From contig CAVCIU010000005.1 in NCBI GenBank assembly GCA_963602355.1, positions 1 through 58,280 on the forward strand: 58,280 bases of DNA, written 5' to 3'. A program made the translations under genes and the position numbers. The notes under the pieces are model-generated. The model made no database searches and was not told where the DNA came from. It saw only the letters and a program-made list of their open reading frames with translations. Shown piece after piece: positions 25,554-33,561 of the stretch. The stretch comes from UBA791 sp963602355 (lineage in GTDB: Bacteria > Cyanobacteriota > Vampirovibrionia > Gastranaerophilales > Gastranaerophilaceae). The stretch's first letter is position 1. Each line of letters opens with the position of its first letter.

Positions 25554-25946
25554 CTAAGCTTCAGTTGCTTCTTCAGCAGGAGCTTCAGCGGCAGCTTCTG
25601 CTGCTGCTTTAGCTTCAGCCTCTGCAGCAGCCTTTGCTTCTGCTTCAGCTTGAGCTTTTGCTTGAGCTTTTTTAGAAAGTTTTACAGTTTCTTTCTTTTT
25701 GTAGTTTAAAGTACCGTCATCATTACAGTTGTTAATTAAGTATTTAACAGTTTCTGTAGGTTGAGCACCTTTGCTAATCCAATCTAAAGCTGATGCTTTG
25801 TCCAATTTCATGGCTTTAGTTTTTGGGTTGTAATGACCTAATTCTTGGATAGGTAAACCTTCTCTTTTAGTTGTAGAGTTGATAACGATAACTCTGTAAG
25901 TTGGAGCTTTTTTAGCGCCTAATCTTTTTAATCTGATTTTTAACAT
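25554..25946 (-). CDS. rpsP: 30S ribosomal protein S16 with alanine/glutamate-rich tail
   Basis: Small-subunit assembly protein. MLKIRLKRLGAKKAPTYRVIV at the start and LGHYNP (about 36-41) are diagnostic of the S16 core, which ends near residue 83. Residues 84-130 form a tail of Lys-Ala, then Ala-Glu repeats (AQAKAQAEAEAKAAAEAE...). S16 is usually 75-95 residues, so this tail is an extension, predicted helical or disordered. It has a good GAAGGAAA ribosome site. No rimM, trmD or KH-domain gene follows, unlike the common rpsP operon. Confidence 0.95.
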   Translation of the reverse strand: MLKIRLKRLGAKKAPTYRVIVINSTTKREGLPIQELGHYNPKTKAMKLDKASALDWISKGAQPTETVKYLINNCNDDGTLNYKKKETVKLSKKAQAKAQAEAEAKAAAEAEAKAAAEAAAEAPAEEATEA

Positions 25947-26085
25947 TTTTTCTTTTTCCTTCTTAATTTGTTGTTATAAATACCTAGCCGCTTGATATTT
26001 ATTTACGGATAATCCAAAGAGAGGAAGGAATATCCACATGAATATCTAAGCACGAACATATTTTTTTATCAATAATATGTTAAGT

Positions 26086-26237
26086 AGTGAGTAGAAATAA
26101 GTGAGTTGTGAGTAGTGGGTTTGTGAGGAATAAAATGACGAAGCAATCTCGTTTTTATGGCAATATTTTGGATTGCTTCACATTCGTTCGCAATGACGTA
26201 AAATGTTCTATTCACTATTCACTAACTTCTACTCACT
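26086..26237. repeat. MITE/REP-like palindromic element (152 bases)
   Basis: Perfect 11-base terminal inverted repeats (AGTGAGTAGAA at 26086-26096; complement at 26227-26237) extend to about 32 bases with roughly 75% match. Inside are AATGACGAAGCAATC (from 26134) and GGATTGCTTCACATTCG...CGCAATGACG (26170-26198), the same motif as at 9841-9862. There is no transposase and no ORF of note. The rest of the 343-base gene-free stretch 25947-26289 is the rpsP leader side and the kinase promoter. Confidence 0.6.
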
Positions 26238-26255
26238 TTTATATTTGTAAACAAT

Positions 26256-26283
26256 TTGCCCCGCCATTTTATGCTGTTAAAAT
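26256..26283 (+). promoter_or_regulatory. Promoter giving a leaderless histidine kinase transcript
   Basis: TTGCCC (26256-26261), a 16-base spacer ending in TGT, TAAAAT (26278-26283), then six bases and the ATG at 26290. There is no ribosome site. The -35 is only half-matching but the TGn extension is present. Confidence 0.6.
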
Positions 26284-26289
26284 AATATT

Positions 26290-28302
26290 ATGGCAAAGAC
26301 TAAAATATTATTACTTTCTGATAATGAAAATAAGTTTAATGAAATAGAAACACTTTTAGGACGCAATACTTACGATTTATATTTTGAGGATACTGAAGAA
26401 TCTTGTCTAAAATTCTTAATAGATGAGGCGCCAGAGGTTATCATTATTGATAATGATTTGAAAAATATAGATTTACGTTTTCTTCCTAAAAAAATAACTT
26501 CAGCTAGAGACGGTATTATTGTTATTCTTATTTCAAAAGAAGATAATATCCCTCAAGAACTTTTGCGTTGGGCAGATGCGTTCCTTATTGGCAGTATTTC
26601 TGCAAAAGTTTTAGCATCTACGATTAATTCAAATTTGCGCAACAAGTTATCATACAATCTTCTTGCAGAAACAAACAAAAATAATACAAAAAGCTTGTAT
26701 ACCCTTAAAGTTTTGTACAATATTAGTTCAGAATTTGCAGGAACTTTGGAAAAAGAAAAACTTATTGAATTGATGATGGAAGGCATCAATCGTTCATTAG
26801 AGTTTGATTTATGCTATGCCCTTACTCTAAATAATGATAACAAACCAGAATTAATCATTCATTCAAAATACACAATTTCAGATGAATTATTTGCATCGTT
26901 AAAAGATCATGCGTGCATAAATTACAACAACTTATTTAAAAATAAAAAGGCACCTTATGAAATCAATGTAGATAATTTAATTTGCGAAAAACATATCAAG
27001 AGCGATATAGATTGTCATACGTTCTCAATTTATAGATATGATAATATGTTCTCGCCAATAAGTTCGGGTGATAATTTCTTTGGACTTGTTGAAATCTACA
27101 AGGAAAACGGTTTTACATCAACTGATGTGGAAATCTTTAGAACAATTATTCAACAGGTTTCAATGCCTTTGAAGAATGCTTCTCTTTACCAAGAAATTAA
27201 AGAGACAAACAAAAAACTTAAAAAATTAGAAAAGATTAAATCAGAATTTATATCAATTGTTTCTCACGAATTGAGAACTCCTTTGACTGTTATAAAAGGT
27301 ATGGTTGATAACATAAAACGATTCTTCGCTTTGCCAGAAAAAATGATTCCTGCAATTGATACGATTTCAAGAAACATCAAACGTTTATCGGGTATTATCA
27401 ATGACTTGCTTGATATTTCTAAGATTGAAGCAGGTAAAATGGATTACAAATTTGGCATAACAACAATTGATGATACAATCAAGGCTGTTCAAACGTCTCT
27501 TCAAGGTTTGGCAAATGATAAACACATTTCATTAAATCTTGATATTCAGGATAACAGTGCGCAAATTTTTGCTGATATTGATAGGGTTGAACAAGTATTG
27601 GTAAATCTTGTGAATAATGCAATAAAATTCACACCTAATGACAAAAATATTACAATTAAAACTTATATCAAAAATGCCTCTGAAATTAACGACAAACATT
27701 TTGATGATGTGTTGAAAACATTAAAAGGTGATTATCTTGTCGTTTGCGTTTCAGATGAAGGTGTAGGTATTGCAGAAGAAAACTTAAAACACGTATTTGA
27801 CCGTTTTGAACAAATCGAAAACTCACTTACTCGTGAATCTGGCGGTACTGGTTTAGGTCTTTCAATTGCACGTCAATTACTTGATGCACATAATGGTGCT
27901 ATCTGGTGTGATAGTGAATTAGAAAAAGGTTCAAACTTCTATTTTGCATTGCCTTTATCAAGTGAAAAAAGTAATTTCTGGATATCTCATAAACAAAAAG
28001 TTAATCAAGCAAAATCTAGCAATGAGCAGTTTGCTACAATAACAATTTCTGCTGACAATGACACAATTAACAATCTTTTAGCAGAAGAAAATCTTATCCA
28101 TAAAAATTATCTTAACAATTCACTAAAAGAAATTGACGGTGATACAACGACTCTAACTCTTGTAATTACTGATGCAGACCGCAATTTCACTAAGTTGTTC
28201 AAGCAAAAAATAGATGACATAATGGTTAACAATAAAACTCGTTATCCAAAATGTGATATAATGTATTCATATACAATCTATCCGGAGGGGATTAATCAAT
28301 GA
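26290..28302 (+). CDS. Hybrid-type sensor histidine kinase (receiver-GAF-HisKA-HATPase)
   Basis: A 670-residue soluble kinase; no membrane segments are visible. Residues 1-120 form a receiver-like domain (candidate aspartates 54/56 in IIIDNDL; acidic pocket partly present). A GAF-like domain lies at about 140-295. A short coiled coil is followed by HisKA with phospho-acceptor His326 in SIVSHELRTPL, and the HATPase domain at about 430-560 (N box NLVNNAIKF, DEGVGI, GGTGLGLSIAR). A further ~105-residue C-terminal part (about 563-670) is not recognised. Its stop overlaps the next start by four bases (ATGA), pairing it with the response regulator at 28299. Confidence 0.9.
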   Translation: MAKTKILLLSDNENKFNEIETLLGRNTYDLYFEDTEESCLKFLIDEAPEVIIIDNDLKNIDLRFLPKKITSARDGIIVILISKEDNIPQELLRWADAFLIGSISAKVLASTINSNLRNKLSYNLLAETNKNNTKSLYTLKVLYNISSEFAGTLEKEKLIELMMEGINRSLEFDLCYALTLNNDNKPELIIHSKYTISDELFASLKDHACINYNNLFKNKKAPYEINVDNLICEKHIKSDIDCHTFSIYRYDNMFSPISSGDNFFGLVEIYKENGFTSTDVEIFRTIIQQVSMPLKNASLYQEIKETNKKLKKLEKIKSEFISIVSHELRTPLTVIKGMVDNIKRFFALPEKMIPAIDTISRNIKRLSGIINDLLDISKIEAGKMDYKFGITTIDDTIKAVQTSLQGLANDKHISLNLDIQDNSAQIFADIDRVEQVLVNLVNNAIKFTPNDKNITIKTYIKNASEINDKHFDDVLKTLKGDYLVVCVSDEGVGIAEENLKHVFDRFEQIENSLTRESGGTGLGLSIARQLLDAHNGAIWCDSELEKGSNFYFALPLSSEKSNFWISHKQKVNQAKSSNEQFATITISADNDTINNLLAEENLIHKNYLNNSLKEIDGDTTTLTLVITDADRNFTKLFKQKIDDIMVNNKTRYPKCDIMYSYTIYPEGINQ

Positions 28303-28664
28303 AGAAAATTCTAATTGTTGATGATGAAAAAGATATAGTTGAAACTCTAAAATTCATGTTAGAAGCTTCTGGTTATACTTGCTATTGTGCTTATAACGGA
28401 GAAGATGGTTTAAGAATGGCAAAAGAAATTATTCCAGATTTGATGATTTTGGACGTAATGATGCCTAAAATGAATGGGTTTAAAATTAGCAGACTTTTAA
28501 AATTCGATGTGAAATACAAAAATATTCCTATCCTAATGCTTACTGCTCGTTCTCAAGAATCAGACAAGCAAATCGGTGAAGAAACAGGTGCTAATGAATA
28601 TATTACTAAACCTTTTGAAATTGATGATGTATTAAATAGAGTAGCAAAATACTTAGGAAATTAA
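28299..28664 (+). CDS. Single-domain response regulator
   Basis: A 121-residue receiver with no output domain: ILIVDDEKD (acidic Asp8/Asp9), phospho-acceptor Asp52 in LMILDVMMPKMNG, the switch Thr in MLTARS, and Lys in YITKPFE. It is CheY-like in architecture and probably acts by protein contact. It overlaps the kinase gene by four bases and lies five bases before the GspE-like gene, so the three are translationally linked. Likely partners are the kinase above and the degenerate ATPase below. Confidence 0.93.
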   Translation: MKKILIVDDEKDIVETLKFMLEASGYTCYCAYNGEDGLRMAKEIIPDLMILDVMMPKMNGFKISRLLKFDVKYKNIPILMLTARSQESDKQIGEETGANEYITKPFEIDDVLNRVAKYLGN

Positions 28665-28669
28665 AATAA

Positions 28670-30064
28670 ATGATTGAAACAGAAGGCGCAAATAAAACTT
28701 TAGAAAGACTTAAATATGACCTTGTTAAAGAAGGTCTTATTGAATATGAAACTTTAGAGAAGGCTCAAGAACTTGCAAATGCTCAAAAAATTAATGTTGG
28801 TCAAGCTCTTGTAAATTCTCACGTGTTGACAGAAGATGCTTTGTTGAAATTCTTAGAAGCAAAGCTACATCTTCCTTATGTTAATCTTGATGAATATTCT
28901 CTAGATGAAAAATGCTTGCAATACATCAAATTTGCTGATGCTAAGAAGTATAAAATCATTCCTCTATTTAAAATAGAAGATGAACTTACTGTTGCAATGG
29001 CAGATCCTTTTGATTTATTTGCAATCGATAGAATTATGGAACTTGCAGAGTGCTCAATTGCACCTGTTATCGCTTCTGAATCAAGCATTTTACGTAAAAT
29101 TGATGAATATTATAAAACAGGTAATACTGTTGGTGAAATCTTTACCGATGAAGATGCTGTTGCTTTTGATTGGCGTGATGAATTGAATTCTGATGATATC
29201 AGTGAAGACCATATTCAAAAAATCATTAGTGCTATTCTTAAACAAGCTATTTTAGAAAATTTACACGAAATTTCTTTCACTCAAGAAGAAGACGGTTTAG
29301 GTGTAAACTTCAAATCAAATGATGCAGATTCTCACAAAGGTTGTATTCCTTCATTATTAATGGCACCATTCGTTAATAAATTAAAGGATTTGGCAAACTT
29401 AGATGCTTCTGTATCAGAAATTCCACAACTTGGTAAATTATTCTTTATCGTTGATGGTATTGGATTGTATGCACGTATTTCAACATTCCCAACTGTTATG
29501 GGCGAAAGAATTTCTTTAAGCATTTACAAACCTCCAAAATCTTTAAATCAATTTATTAAAGATGAAAACAGTTTGAAAATTATTAAAGATGCACTTTCTG
29601 CACCTGGTATTATCTTGATTTGCGGTTCTCAATTGTGTGGTAAAACTCACTTGATTTATTCTTTATTGAATGAATTGAGTAGTACTTCATCTGATTTGAA
29701 TATTATGACGATTGAATCTATTTCAAAATATGAGTTACCAAAAATTAACCAATGTGAACTTAATGAAAGTATCGGCTTTAATTTAGATAAAGCTTTGAGA
29801 TTTATTGAATTCCAATCACCAGATGTGATTTATTTTGAAAATATTAGAAATAAGGATACTTTGGACTACTTGTCAGGTCTTGTTTTTGCTGATAAAACTA
29901 TCATTACAGAGTATGTAGCAAATAATATCACTGAATTGAGTAGAAAAATGTCTTACAGTGATTTATCAACTTTCAAATCATTGATTTCTTGTATGATTTT
30001 CATTCACTCAAAAGATAGTATTGAAGTATTTGATAAAGAAACAGTTCAAAAATATTTAGCATAA
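28670..30064 (+). CDS. GspE/PilB-like protein with degenerate ATPase domain
   Basis: A 464-residue protein. Residues 10-150 match the N-terminal T2SSE_N/MshEN-type domain (LVKEGLIEYETLEKA, INVGQALVNSHVLTEDAL, LPYVNLDEY). Residues about 180-460 follow the GspE ATPase layout, but the Walker A is GSQLCGKT (319-326) and the Walker B region is SPDVIYFENIRNKDT (383-397). Aligned to the PilB-like protein at 39718 (DPDIILVGEIRDYET), the catalytic Glu becomes Asn, and the His box and the zinc cysteine motifs are missing. It is therefore probably not an active ATPase but a regulatory or cyclic-di-GMP/nucleotide-sensing relative. It follows the kinase-regulator pair and ends 10 bases before the ABC permeases. 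Confidence 0.8.
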   Translation: MIETEGANKTLERLKYDLVKEGLIEYETLEKAQELANAQKINVGQALVNSHVLTEDALLKFLEAKLHLPYVNLDEYSLDEKCLQYIKFADAKKYKIIPLFKIEDELTVAMADPFDLFAIDRIMELAECSIAPVIASESSILRKIDEYYKTGNTVGEIFTDEDAVAFDWRDELNSDDISEDHIQKIISAILKQAILENLHEISFTQEEDGLGVNFKSNDADSHKGCIPSLLMAPFVNKLKDLANLDASVSEIPQLGKLFFIVDGIGLYARISTFPTVMGERISLSIYKPPKSLNQFIKDENSLKIIKDALSAPGIILICGSQLCGKTHLIYSLLNELSSTSSDLNIMTIESISKYELPKINQCELNESIGFNLDKALRFIEFQSPDVIYFENIRNKDTLDYLSGLVFADKTIITEYVANNITELSRKMSYSDLSTFKSLISCMIFIHSKDSIEVFDKETVQKYLA

Positions 30065-30074
30065 AGGTTTTTAG

Positions 30075-30947
30075 ATGTTTGCTTATTATAAAAAATATGC
30101 GCCATATTTATTTTTATTACCTGCAACGGTAGTTTTAATCCTGTTTTTCTTTATTCCATTTTTTCAAACTATTGGTTTGAGCTTTTTTGGTTATGATAAT
30201 TCACTTTATAATCCTAGTTTTGTAGGATTAGATAATTACAAAAAACTTATAACTTCACCTGTGTTTTATAAAGTTATGGCAAATACATTTATTTACTTGA
30301 TTGTTGCCGTACCTTTTTTAACAGTATTTCCACTATTTCTAGCGGTTTTGATTAATCAGAAAATTAGAGGTGTAACGTTATACAAGATTTTAATTTATTT
30401 GCCAGTAATTGTTTCAATTGTCGTTGCTGCAATTGCTTTCAAATGGTTGTATGCGCAAACTGGTATTTTAAATTATTGTGTAGAACAATTAGGCTACAAT
30501 CCAATAGGGTGGCTTACTGACCCAAAATATTCTTTGTATTCAGTGGCTATCGTTACTATTTGGAAGGGTGTCGGATATTACATGATGATTTATCTTGCAG
30601 CACTGATGAGTGTTCCACAAGATTTGTATGAAGCTTGTGATATTGATGGTGCAAGCTTTTTTAGAAAACATTTAACTGTAACCGTTCCACATCTTATGCC
30701 TACAATCGCACTTGTTTCTACAATTAGTGCAATTTCTGCAATGAAGGTTTTTGCAGAAATATATGTTATGACTAAAGGTGGTCCTTTAAATTCTAGTAAA
30801 ACAATTGTTTATTATATTTATGAAAGAGCTTTTGAAAACCTTGACTTAGGCTACGCATCAGCATTGTCTGTTGTGTTGTTAGTCGTTGTTTTAGCTTTTT
30901 CTATAATAAATGTTGTTTTCTTTGAAAAGAATAGGTATCAAATATGA
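30075..30947 (+). CDS. Sugar ABC transporter permease (MalF/UgpA-type)
   Basis: A 290-residue inner-membrane permease of the carbohydrate CUT1 family, with six predicted helices starting at about residue 10. The EAA loop that contacts the ATPase is EACDIDGASFFRKHLTVTVP (about 186-205). A typical AAGG ribosome site precedes the ATG. It overlaps the second permease by four bases (ATGA). No solute-binding protein or ATPase is in the operon, so these must be supplied from elsewhere, for example a shared MsmK-like ATPase. The substrate is not predictable. Confidence 0.92.
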   Translation: MFAYYKKYAPYLFLLPATVVLILFFFIPFFQTIGLSFFGYDNSLYNPSFVGLDNYKKLITSPVFYKVMANTFIYLIVAVPFLTVFPLFLAVLINQKIRGVTLYKILIYLPVIVSIVVAAIAFKWLYAQTGILNYCVEQLGYNPIGWLTDPKYSLYSVAIVTIWKGVGYYMMIYLAALMSVPQDLYEACDIDGASFFRKHLTVTVPHLMPTIALVSTISAISAMKVFAEIYVMTKGGPLNSSKTIVYYIYERAFENLDLGYASALSVVLLVVVLAFSIINVVFFEKNRYQI

Positions 30948-31789
30948 TAAGAAAATTTGTCGAAAAATTATCTATACATTCAATTTTGATATTCGTATCA
31001 TTATTATCAATCTTCCCTTTTATATGGTTGATTTCAACTTCATTAAAAGGGCTAGATGAAAATATTTTCGCATATCCTCCTGTGCTTATGCCACAACAAT
31101 TTACGTGGGATAACTATTTGGGTGTGTGGAACAAAGTTAACTTTATGGGTTATTTTATTAACTCAATGATTGTTGCGGGCTTGACTGTATTTTTAAATCT
31201 TTTGCTTTCATCTCTTGCGGCATATCCGTTGGCAAGAATGAATTTTGCTGGTAAAAAAGTTGCATTTTTTGCAATTTTGGCAACTATTATGGTTCCTTTT
31301 CAAGCAATTATGTTACCTGTTTATTTGATAACTATTAAGTTACATCTTCTTGATAGTGTGAATAATTTAATGGGATATTTGGGACTTGTAATGCCATTTG
31401 CAGTTAGTGCTTTTGGTATATTTCTTATGCGACAAGCTTTTCTTGCTGTACCTAAAGAACTTGAAGAGGCTGCAATCGTTGACGGGTGTAATGTTTTTCA
31501 AGTATTCTTTAAAGTTGTTTTGCCAATGGTAAAACCTACACTTGCCGTTTTGGCAATTTTTACGTTTATCGGCTCTTGGGGTGAATTCTTGTGGCCAAGC
31601 ATTGTGCTAACAAAAGATGCAATGTATACTTTGCCTGTTGGAGTTAATAATTTGCAAGGTATGTTTTCTAGCAATTGGAGATTTATTGCAGCGGGTTCAA
31701 TCCTATCTACAATTCCTATTTTAATTTTCTTCCTTGCTTTGCAAAAATACTTTATTTCTGGCGAAAATGACGGAGCTATTAAGGGTTAG
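30944..31789 (+). CDS. Sugar ABC transporter permease (MalG/UgpE-type)
   Basis: A 281-residue CUT1 permease partner. N-terminal helix near 14-33, then the periplasmic loop with NYLGVWNKVNF, LLSSLAAYPLARMNF, and the EAA loop EEAAIVDGCNVFQVFFKVVLP (about 178-198). The C-terminus FISGENDGAIKG resembles the MalG tail. Coupled to the upstream permease. Its stop overlaps the convergent aroA stop by four bases (TTAG), leaving no room for a terminator. Confidence 0.92.
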   Translation: MIRKFVEKLSIHSILIFVSLLSIFPFIWLISTSLKGLDENIFAYPPVLMPQQFTWDNYLGVWNKVNFMGYFINSMIVAGLTVFLNLLLSSLAAYPLARMNFAGKKVAFFAILATIMVPFQAIMLPVYLITIKLHLLDSVNNLMGYLGLVMPFAVSAFGIFLMRQAFLAVPKELEEAAIVDGCNVFQVFFKVVLPMVKPTLAVLAIFTFIGSWGEFLWPSIVLTKDAMYTLPVGVNNLQGMFSSNWRFIAAGSILSTIPILIFFLALQKYFISGENDGAIKG

Positions 31790-33057
31790 AATAATTTATT
31801 CATTAATGTTTCAAATTCAGGGAAAGAAATATTTACCCATTGAAATTCGTTGATTTTGATAGGCTTTTCACAAATTAAACCTGCAACATAAAGGCTCATA
31901 GCAAGTCTGTGGTCGTGATATGTTTCAATTTCTGCATCACCTTTAAGCTGTTTTTTACCATTGATTATAAATCCGTCTGGTGTTTCTTCAATATCAGCGC
32001 CAATTTTCTTTAGTTCTCTTACTGTTGCTGTAATTCTGTCGCTTTCTTTGTTTCTTAAATCTTGCGCATCTTTAATTATTGTCGTACCTTCAGCTTGAGT
32101 TGCAAGTACTGCAATAACAGGGATTTCGTCGATTAATTTAGGTATTACATCACCTTCAATGGTTGTTGCTTTAAGGTTTGATGTTTTTATTCTCAAATCA
32201 CCAACTTCTTCTTTTCCAAGAAGTCTTTTGTCTAAAATTTCAATATCTCCGCCCATTTTTTCAACAACTTCTAGAATACCTGTTCTTGTAGGGTTTAGAC
32301 CTACATTTTTAATTATAATGTCAGAATTTGGAGTGATTAAACCTGCAACGATAAAGAACGCAGCGCTAGAAATATCACCTGCTATTTCAATGTCTTTTGC
32401 TTCAAGTTCTGATTTTGTGATTGAAGTAGTTGTACCGTCAACTTTAATGTCAGCACCCAAGTATTCAAGCATTAATTCTGTATGATTTCTTGATAAAAAT
32501 GGTTCTGTGTATTTTGTTATACCTTTTGTATTTAAACCAGCAAGCAAGATACAAGATTTTACTTGTGCTGATGACAATTTTGAAGTGTAATCAATTGCTT
32601 GTAAATTCTTTCCATGGATTTTTAATGGAGCTTTGTTATCATTGGATGAAATTTCTGCACCCATTAGTGAAAGAGGTTCAATTACCCTTTTCATTGGTCT
32701 TTTAGAAAGGCTTTCATCACCCATTAAAACAGAATCGAAATTACGAGAGGCTAAAATACCACTCATTAATCTCATAGTAGTGCCACTATTTCCGCAATCT
32801 AAATCTGATTGAGGGGCTTTTAAAATGCCGTCAGATACGATTTCAAGAGTTTGTTCATCTAAAAATTTATGTTCAATTCCAAGTGATGAAAAAACTTTCA
32901 AGGTTGAATGACAGTCTGCACCTTTAGAAAAATTTTTAACCAAAGTTTTACCTTTTGCTAAAGATGAAAACATTATTGCTCTGTGTGAAATTGACTTGTC
33001 AGAAGGGATTATGACCTCTCCTGATAATTTATTTTTCTTTTCTACAATTAAATCCAT
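31786..33057 (-). CDS. aroA: 3-phosphoshikimate 1-carboxyvinyltransferase (EPSP synthase)
   Basis: Sixth shikimate-pathway enzyme; transfers enolpyruvyl from PEP to shikimate-3-phosphate. It has 423 residues with the two-domain inside-out barrel. Signatures: PSDKSISHRAIMFSSLA (about 18-34), the PEP-binding DCGNSGTTMRLM (about 82-93), and RNKESDRI (about 333-340). It has no Shine-Dalgarno: TGT-TAAAAT lies six bases before the ATG. It is monocistronic and not linked to the aroCKB cluster. Confidence 0.96.
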   Translation of the reverse strand: MDLIVEKKNKLSGEVIIPSDKSISHRAIMFSSLAKGKTLVKNFSKGADCHSTLKVFSSLGIEHKFLDEQTLEIVSDGILKAPQSDLDCGNSGTTMRLMSGILASRNFDSVLMGDESLSKRPMKRVIEPLSLMGAEISSNDNKAPLKIHGKNLQAIDYTSKLSSAQVKSCILLAGLNTKGITKYTEPFLSRNHTELMLEYLGADIKVDGTTTSITKSELEAKDIEIAGDISSAAFFIVAGLITPNSDIIIKNVGLNPTRTGILEVVEKMGGDIEILDKRLLGKEEVGDLRIKTSNLKATTIEGDVIPKLIDEIPVIAVLATQAEGTTIIKDAQDLRNKESDRITATVRELKKIGADIEETPDGFIINGKKQLKGDAEIETYHDHRLAMSLYVAGLICEKPIKINEFQWVNISFPEFETLMNKLF

Positions 33058-33063
33058 AAGTTT

Positions 33064-33072
33064 ATTTTAACA
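33064..33072 (-). promoter_or_regulatory. Extended -10 giving a leaderless aroA transcript
   Basis: On the minus strand: TGT-TAAAAT, six bases (AAACTT), ATG (33055-33057). No ribosome site is visible. Confidence 0.7.
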
Positions 33073-33110
33073 TAAACTACACCATTTGGAGGATATTCAA
33101 AACAATTGTG

Positions 33111-33137
33111 TAAAGATTATTTTTCGATTGCCGATAT
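33111..33137 (+). promoter_or_regulatory. Sigma-28 (FliA)-type promoter
   Basis: TAAAGATT (33111-33118), exactly 11 bases, GCCGATAT (33130-33137). The FliA consensus is TAAAGTTT-N11-GCCGATAA, so 14 of 16 positions agree with exact spacing. It points into the candidate sRNA at 33144-33217, not into a protein gene. A FliA-like sigma gene is at 1948-2559. Confidence 0.65.
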
Positions 33138-33143
33138 AAAAGT

Positions 33144-33217
33144 CATAAGAAAACCGAAAGGTTTTACTTACCTCCTCCCCAAGTCTGGTAGCCGCCCTCG
33201 TGACGGCTTTTTTTTTT
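33144..33217 (+). ncRNA. Candidate C-rich small RNA with anti-Shine-Dalgarno stretch
   Basis: About 70 bases between the sigma-28-like promoter and an intrinsic terminator, with no start codon plus ribosome site. A first hairpin AAAACC-GAAA-GGTTTT (33150-33165) has a GNRA tetraloop. Next comes single-stranded CTTACCTCCTCCCC (about 33167-33180), complementary to ribosome binding sites. A terminator stem AGCCGCC/GACGGCT (33190-33208, one mismatch) ends in ten T. This build, with an unpaired CCUCC stretch between two hairpins, is typical of sRNAs that block translation start sites. The exact 5' end is inferred. Confidence 0.55.
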
Positions 33218-33386
33218 GATTAATTTTTGTTTTTAACTTAATAAATGATTTTAAAAACTATAATTTATATAATAATGATATTATTAGAACATTGAAAATA
33301 AAAATATAAGAGAGTGCACTGTTTAAAACTCCCACTTAGAACAACAAAGTCAGTGGTATTTTTGCTAAGAAAGGGAGAATTAAGTT

Positions 33387-33470
33387 ATGAAGCATGATAA
33401 ATGGCTACTAATAATAAAAGTAGTAACCGTCATCTTGTTACTACTTTTAAGTTTTTTATCCGCTTTATAG
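33387..33470 (+). CDS. Possible 27-residue hydrophobic peptide (type I toxin-like)
   Basis: Reads MKHDKWLLIIKVVTVILLLL then LSFLSAL, stop TAG. AAGGGAG lies 10 bases before the ATG, a strong ribosome site. The peptide is a charged head plus one membrane helix. A perfect 12-bp hairpin (33416-33427 with 33437-33448) lies within the ORF and is followed by a T-run. The leader has CTCCC (33329-33333), which can pair with the GGGAG of the ribosome site, and a competing CCACT/AGTGG hairpin. These are features of type I toxin or leader-peptide loci. It may equally be a chance ORF over an RNA gene. Confidence 0.4.
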   Translation: MKHDKWLLIIKVVTVILLLLLSFLSAL

Positions 33471-33481
33471 AGAACAGTGGT

Positions 33482-33509
33482 CTGTGAATAATTCGCCTAT
33501 TATTCACAG
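33482..33509. terminator. Hairpin downstream of the small hydrophobic ORF
   Basis: A 10-bp perfect stem CTGTGAATAA/TTATTCACAG with an 8-base loop; TAGAG/CTCTA further outside (33468-33472 with 33511-33515) may extend it. No long T-run follows, so it may be structural rather than a terminator. The rest of 33218-33386 is AT-rich leader sequence with TATAAT at 33259-33264. Confidence 0.5.
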
Positions 33510-33561
33510 GCTCTCTATATCTTTATTATTTACGATTACTCTCGATTTGTCAACCCTAACT

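Noticed and set aside
31566..31573. Exact GCCGATAA on the minus strand as a second sigma-28 promoter
   Set aside because: It is inside the second ABC permease gene, and no TAAA-type -35 lies 11 bases upstream.
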